Assembly: GCA_034190945.1 (NCBI GenBank)
Contig: CM067219.1
Coordinates: 7,745,005 to 7,809,004, forward strand
From: Octodonta nipae
Lineage: Eukaryota > Arthropoda > Insecta > Coleoptera > Chrysomelidae
Reading direction: 5' to 3'
DNA: 64,000 bases
Shown: positions 57,660 through 64,000 of the stretch, piece after piece
How the letters are laid out: each line of letters opens with the position of its first letter
How positions within the stretch are numbered: the stretch's first letter is position 1
Made by a program: the position numbers and the translations under genes
The notes under the pieces: generated by a model
Told to the model about the DNA's origin: nothing
Databases searched by the model: none
Seen by the model: the letters and a program-made list of their open reading frames with translations, nothing else

Positions 57660-60655
57660 TTTGTCTTAGAATATTTGTAGGGAAGAAGTTATCGAAATTA
57701 CCTTACTACACTTTGTTCTCGATTTACAATTTTCAAATACTTTTCTTTTGCATGAAAAAAAAAAAAGAGAGAAACCCCAAATAAACAGACAATCTATATC
57801 TAAATAGGCAAAGACAAAATGTTTGGTATCATTTTCTGCGCTGTCACTCAACCGATTTGCTTTATTTTTGTTTTGTTTAGTAGCAACGGACGACCTTCAG
57901 TGCAGAATGCTAAAATTAATTTATAACATTGGTTCACTTATTAAATAATAAAATAAACTTTATTTACATTGTTACTGCCAATGTCAAACATTGCCTCCAG
58001 ATTGCTTGAAAAGAAAATTATAAGGTGGTTTGACTCCAATGTGAAAGACAAACTAAATTAAATGTAGAAGTTAAAGTTTTGGCTCTTCGCTAAAGTTATC
58101 CTACATAGTCATGTTATTAAAAATAGAACCGACGAAAAATTATAAGATCTAATAACTACTGTTTACTAAGCACTAACAAGTTTACAGTTTGCAACTTTCA
58201 TTGCATTATAAATGTGGTTTGCCAACTAAAATCAGAATTATGTTGCACCTGATCAATTTTTTTCTGATAATATCTTCTTAATTTTAATTTTATTATTTTA
58301 ATTTAGAGTCTTTTTGTTTTTATCGAATAACTTTTATATATTTTAACACGCGAGATGTAAGACCGACATCTAGGATTTTCGAGAGAATTCGCACACAGAG
58401 GTTCCGAATCTGGAGTCGTTCCGTGTAATTGCTGTTCTCCCTTAACTCCTAGGACAGAAAGTCACGATAAAATTTTCAGGTTATTTCACTTGTCAGAGAT
58501 ATTGAATACTCTCTTCTAGTAAAAAATTAACGAAATACATAAAGAAGTGTTCGAGAGGACATTCAATTGTGGGAAATGCAACTGATGAAGGTTCCCTGAC
58601 CAGAAACAATATATTATATATAATATATATTGTCTTGCGTACAAATGAATGACACCTCAAAGAGAGTAACTATTATATAGTTTTACAAAGATTACAAAAA
58701 TCTTGAAATTATGCACAAATTCACGATAAATATGTAGATCTGGCAACATTGAATTCATGGCTGCAGGAAATTTGATTTAAATTTTGAAATTTAATTACTT
58801 ATGTAGGTTAAAAGTTATCAATTCATTCAGAAAAGTATTATCATGGTTTCAATTTCAATTCACAGGGAAAAAAACGACAAAAAATATGTGTATTTATCTA
58901 ATATTAATTGACACTATTTGGTTTGTGTTTTCCAGATAAAACGAAAATCTTCATGGGTGACTAGGTAGGTAAGTGAATTTTAATTCACATTAATAAAAAT
59001 ATACTCAATCTCAAGATATTTGAAATTTTTTATATTTAAAATCATATTAAAAATTAATGTCTTCTGATAATGTGAGTATCATATAGTTAATATATTTTAC
59101 ATTAAATGGTCCAATTGCTGCAAATGTCTGACTTTTAAAACCCGGTGACTAAGTTTTACTTAAAAAAATATCATTATATTTTGTTAGGTTGAGTTAGTTA
59201 CATTTATTCAAAAGTAAAATATATTTTTATTCGACTTATTTTTCCTTTGAAATCTTATATTGCTGGCTTTAAAGTTTGCAACCTAACAGTGTTGACAAAA
59301 ATTTAAAATTCTTTCTACCACTACAACAGAAACTGAGTTTTGGTTTTCTCCAGATGATGACATCTTAGATATTGAAACGTGCGCAGACCGAAAAAATAAA
59401 TGTTTGCTGTTAGGGTACAAAACTTTGTGTTTATATATTTCTTATAGAGACAAAATGACGTCAATAAAGTAATTTTAATAATGTCGACCATGGGGTGACC
59501 GCTAGTTGTCACAAAATCACTAAATAAAATATCGACATGCATTTCAGAACCGTAATTTTTCTTTTTTTCTTCAATGTCATGTTCACAAAAATGTAAAAAA
59601 CTCCTCAATAGTTTACGACTGTTAAGTAATTTATGAATTCCGGGAAAATATATTCACTTATCATGATAACGTGATTTATATATTATTTTAGTGTTTCAAT
59701 ACGTAGACAACAGCATTTATTATTTTTTGATTTAATTTACAATATAAGGGCGTTCCATTCTTCGGAAAGCGGACAAACTGCTTCGGAAACCAATCGTGTT
59801 TGTAAAGGCGATCTGTTGGATTCTACCAGCGAGGCTGTCGTATCCCAAAGCAGACAATACAAATCTTCTATTTAGACATTTTTTTACGTCACCAAACGCG
59901 GAGGAGGAAATAATCAGCTTTTGGACAGACGAGACGACTGTAAGTCCGTGTTTCGAAATAAATTGGTTTTATTGATTGTTCAAAGCATTTTTCATCTGAC
60001 GTTGTGGAACGTCTCTTTTCATTGAGGTGGGGGACGTTGGGGGAGAGGGGAAGGTGGGAAATCTATCGAGACTGGATAAGTCGCTTTTCCATCCTCTATA
60101 TTGAGGCAGCTGAAGCTGTAGAGTACACACAATTTCATCGGGAATAAATATCAAAATCGTATTAGTTTCGTGATACGGTCAGAAGTCAACAGAATTTAGC
60201 TTTGTAGGTCGTAAAGAGAGTAAAAAAAATTGCTTTTTCAGCGGGAGTTTGGTGTTTACAAATCGTGAGTTTGCACTGCACCGTTAATGTTTTTAAGTTA
60301 CTGTAGGTTGGGTGTAGGTTGAAAATGTCAGCATAGTTGGAACAAAAATATGGTTGCGAAAAATTCAGAATCCGGCATAACTAGTTTCTGAAGGTTATTT
60401 GTAGCATATTCTAATCTCTCTTAATTTTTTTATTTTATTGGAAAATAAGATCTTACGTGAGAGAGAAGGCTGTATATTCAAAAGATCCAAACGTGTCAAA
60501 GTCTTATTCTGACTTTGCTGTTAATGAAATTACAATTTGAATAAAATATAATCCTTATAAAATGATCAAGTTGTTTTTATGTTGGAAGAATTTGAATGAG
60601 TACGGGAGTAGAAGCGGAACAATTATTCTTATTTAACAAAATAAAACATTAAAAT
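57660..60655. other. Duplicate of 10840-13817
   Basis: Unassigned AT-rich sequence. Contains the short dispersed unit at 58343-58400 and the weak exon candidate at about 59748-59940 with the same 'gtaagt'. Confidence 0.5.
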
Positions 60656-60660
60656 ATATA

Positions 60661-61095
60661 ATAACCGACTACTACGTATAACTAAAAAGCTAAAAATAGT
60701 TATAACAAAATACAACTCTAGCAAATAAATAACACGTTGAATGTTGTGAGGTACCTACACAGGAAGTAAAAAATGTAAACAATAAAGGTGCTCATTCTGT
60801 ACAAATTAATTACCTACCAATCTAGTATATTTTGAAGCCGGTGCCAAGCAAATCTAAAATCCTTCATTGCGTACTTATCTACGACTTCATCAAACTTGAT
60901 TGTTGCTTGGCACAGACTTCAAAAATATACTAGATTGGTAGGTAATTAATTTGTACAGAATGAGCACTTTTAATGTTTACATTTTTTACTTCCTGGGTAG
61001 GTACCTAACAACATTGAAATGTGTTATTTATTTGCTAGAATTGTATTTTGTTATAATTATTTTTAGCTTTTTAGTTATAGGTAGAAGTCGGTTAT
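60661..61095. mobile_element. Foldback element (duplicate)
   Basis: Copy of 13818-14253, arms and loop preserved. Confidence 0.85.
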
Positions 61096-61369
61096 GCTTT
61101 TTTTAAATTGTTATTAATTTTCAACTTTTTATTTTTTTGAAATCAGGTAGTTTTCATTCTTTATTTTTTATTTTGTATGTATAATCTTAATAGACAGAAC
61201 CAGGTAACATAGAAAGCCTCAACATTAGACAATGATACTTTCTCATTTAAATTGACAGGTAAATCTTTACGAACAAAATGTACTAGTACGCGTTGACTTA
61301 ATAAGCCCAAAATATATTTATGCCTGATGAACTACGCAGTTTTAACTTTTTTCAACTTTTTCTGACAAC

Positions 61370-61810
61370 CCTATATAACTATAGATAATTCCACTCCAAC
61401 CTATGTACCAACCATCCTGTACATACACGGACAAGCATAAATTTGTTAGCTGCCTTCTGTAAACTATAGGACGGAGTAGAATCCATTCCATATTTACGGA
61501 GTCAAATCCTACCCCATAAATTATTTAATTTTTAACAGAGTATATTATCGCCCTGTGTAACATTAATTCCTCTCCACACTTTATAAATATAATTCAACTC
61601 CAGCATATATTTCAACCATCCTGTATATGATTTGCTTATATCCACATCATATAACAGTTTTTTAATCACCCGATATAATTTTAATTTCACATTTTTTCCA
61701 ACAATTTTATACCACCAAACGTCCAGTCCACCCTATATTTCAATCTTCATATAAATGCAACTCCTTCTATCACTTTACTTTGTGATTTTGTTTGCTATAA
61801 CTAAACATCC
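61370..61810 (-). repeat. Degenerate satellite (duplicate of array C)
   Basis: Copy of 14515-14960. Confidence 0.65.
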
Positions 61811-62234
61811 TGTCTATAAACGCACCAAATAGCAGTTTAAAGTTTGACATGTGTTGTCACTGAATTTTCTATTAGGCCGGGAGAATGTGACAACAAAAGC
61901 ACCGTCTTCGCAAAATGAAAAAAATTGCATTTAAATAGGTATTTGCCTGGTATATAAACAAAACGAGCTTGGTACTCATTCATTTAAGGAGCCGAAAATA
62001 CTATGCTTTACTACCTATATGCTTGAGATGTACATAAAAATTTAAAATTCGCAAGTAAAACGTCCAGTGCCTAAAATTACCGCACTATTACGTTGGAATT
62101 AAAATATTTATGAGGAAATGTCCGTTATGTCAATTCGCTGAAATTTTAGAATTTTCGGCGAATTTCTGCAAAACTGCAAGTTGCACGTCGCAGAAAAGTA
62201 TATAAGATCACCTAGGGATCTGCCATAGATTAAA

Positions 62235-62502
62235 CGTTAAAAAACTATACACATCCATAAGGAGTTATCGAAAAATCGACTGCAATATTAGGGATATTGG
62301 TCGATTTCCATGCACGCATGTGTTCATTCACAAATTTTATTACTTTACCAATAGAAATTCGTTTCCAAAAGTTGAAGTTTCACAAATCCGGATATATACT
62401 CTATTAAACAAGACCATATCCATTCAAAACGGTGCACCACAGGAGAAGAAATCAGGTAACATACATACAAAAAAAAGCAAAAAAAACGCAAAGAATTGGT
62501 AA
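62235..62502 (+). pseudogene. LINE RT scrap (duplicate, longer frame)
   Basis: Copy of 15415-15618. One extra A keeps HKFYYFTNRNSFPKVEV in frame with TISIQNGAPQ, supporting a reverse transcriptase origin. Confidence 0.45.
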
Positions 62503-62529
62503 CATCCCCTCTTTTTCAGAAGTCGGTTA

Positions 62530-62990
62530 ATAAAAGCATACTTTTTGGATTTGCGTTTTATATTGTATTTTTTGTGTAAGTTGAACACCACTATCTTCAA
62601 ATGTTGAATTAAATTGTATGGCCCAAGCATTTCAAAATTTTAGATTTCTCAAATTGTCATTTTTCATATAATTTTAGTGTTCATTTATTCGCATATTTAG
62701 AAGTCTATATGTTTTTTCCAATTTAAAATTTATTACATTCGCAACAAATTTAGTAAATCCATTTTTTGTATACTTGAGTTGTGTTTATTTAGTTTTCAGT
62801 GCATTTCTTGTTTTGAACATTGTTTCGACAGAAATGTGTTGCCTACCCCCTTGAATCTTTATTACAGAACTTGTACATATGGTATGCTTGTTACTGTAAT
62901 GTAGTTGTCTAGACTTCGAGTATTACTTAGAGAAATTTCGTGTTCATTCTCAACGATTGTTTTTTGATGTATTTGAACACTATCCAAATA
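62530..62990 (-). pseudogene. PLE linker/GIY-YIG relic (duplicate)
   Basis: Copy of 15690-16150. Confidence 0.6.
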
Positions 62991-63152
62991 GGTGGATGTT
63001 CATAGTTCATCTTATATATGTATTTTATTTATGTTCAGCGATTACTCGAAGATGTTTTCAGCGATATGGGTAGGTTAAACTGTATTGTATTAGGCATGTT
63101 TTCAGAAAATTGTTGCTTGCGCCACCACCAAATATAAAAGCAACGGAATATA

Positions 63153-64000
63153 CACTGATGGGCAAATGTGTGGAACCAAGCAAACATTTTATTGCGAATA
63201 CAAAAATATCGGGTTTGATATTGTTTACTTCAATACCTACTGAGATTAACAGAAATGTAATTAAGGAAAGGAAAAATCTAATATCCATTAAAGAAATACA
63301 TAATCATAATTACTAACTAAATCTAAGTGATTTTCAAAACATTGAAACTTAACGAAACTTAATGTATTAGATGTTTAAAACTGAGCACAGTTTACTTCTT
63401 CACAATAAGCAAGTCGGTTTTTAAATTCACTATTAACATTAGCTATTACTTCTTGCAGCTAATTCTTGCAAATTATTTGGTCTATCAAAATAAACCTTAG
63501 ACTTTAAGTAACCCCACAGAAAATAATCTAGTGGATTAAGGTCGGGACTTCGTGCAGGCCATTCATAAGTACCCCTTCTTCCAATCCATCTGTGATGAAA
63601 TGTCCTATTTAATGATCTCGAACAATGCGAGCGTAATGGGGTGGTGCTCCATCTTGCTGAAACCAGATATTATTTGGTAATTGTCCATTTACCTCCAATG
63701 CCGGAATAACTTGTGTCTCCAAGAGCTGTAAATACCTGTCTACGTTTAAAGTTTCTTGTAGGAAGAAGGGTCCCACGATTCTGTTGTTATAAATGCCGAC
63801 CCAAAAGTTCAATTTTTTGTGATGCTGTGTATGAGCCTCTTGTACCCAATTAGGATTACTTTCGACCAGTAGCGGCAGTTATGTCGATTAACCGTACCAT
63901 TTAAACAAAATGTAGCCTCGTCTGAAAACACCACATTTCTTATAAAATTATTATCACAGTTACAAATATCCATCATCGTTTCACAAAATTACAAACGTCT
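63153..64000 (-). mobile_element. DD41D mariner family 2 (duplicate, cut by window end)
   Basis: Left TIR 'cactgatgggcaaatgtgtg' at 63153, transposase C-terminal part with FQQDGAPPHYARIV. A lost A near 63610 breaks the frame that is whole in copy 1. Confidence 0.8.

Larger units (their letters stand above)
52123..64000 (+). repeat. Second copy of 5343-17160
   Basis: Collinear, same strand, with frequent single-base indels and a few larger ones (about 44 extra bases near 54220, about 10 near 57688, about 20 near 60400). The block starts inside a mariner transposase exactly at the gap and continues to the window end. Confidence 0.95.

Noticed and set aside
1..64000. tRNA, rRNA, CRISPR arrays, bacterial operons, Shine-Dalgarno sites
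   Set aside because: No cloverleaf, rRNA core or regular spacer array was seen, and the sequence is eukaryotic nuclear DNA.

Overview
The window is AT-rich insect-type nuclear DNA built almost wholly from dead or dying mobile elements. The evidence is mariner transposases of two catalytic classes, many Penelope-like retroelement (PLE) scraps, Jockey-, RTE- and R2-type LINE pieces, a Ty1/copia relic, hAT-like TIR elements and a protein-primed type B DNA polymerase. No complete host gene is recognised. The best host-like pieces are a 53-codon ORF resembling ODF3/CIMAP proteins (19154-19315), a GC-rich island (about 40650-41165) and a weak exon candidate (12926-13098). The order of the insect cannot be fixed from this sequence.

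Layout. 1-600: degenerate ~105 bp satellite. 2.6-6.3 kb: RTE LINE scrap, then a PLE/mariner fusion ORF, itself interrupted by a DD41D mariner (4323-6253). 7.8-8.9 kb: a LINE endonuclease/mariner fusion ORF. 9.4-16.2 kb: PLE relics, a 436 bp foldback, reversed satellite. 16313-18157: second DD41D mariner family. 19-23.8 kb: an inverted repeat enclosing the ODF3-like ORF, PLE, truncated mariner, Jockey-type LINE, satellite. 24.6-29.4 kb: LINE tail, two MITEs with 8-bp target duplications, a 2 kb element with a ~285 bp internal tandem repeat, PLE. 30.3-34.4 kb: hairpin, copia relic, a 1.67 kb hAT-like non-autonomous element. 35-39.4 kb: PLE reverse transcriptase and R2-type LINE. 40.6-43.1 kb: GC-rich island and a minisatellite with ~448 bp higher-order period.

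The most notable locus is 43401-52022. It holds a protein-primed PolB gene of the Polinton/adintovirus-like kind, broken by frameshifts, between two near-identical 1.67 kb inverted arms. The inner edge of the arms lies inside polB just after catalytic motif C, so the polymerase C-terminus is present in both arms. A second, minus-strand gene relic (about 45070-45806) abuts the left arm. The right arm runs straight into a 100-N gap (52023-52122).

After the gap, 52123-64000 repeats 5343-17160 in the same order and strand with small indels. This is most simply a retained alternative haplotype contig placed in the scaffold; a true segmental duplication is the alternative. Features of that block are listed briefly and should not be counted twice.
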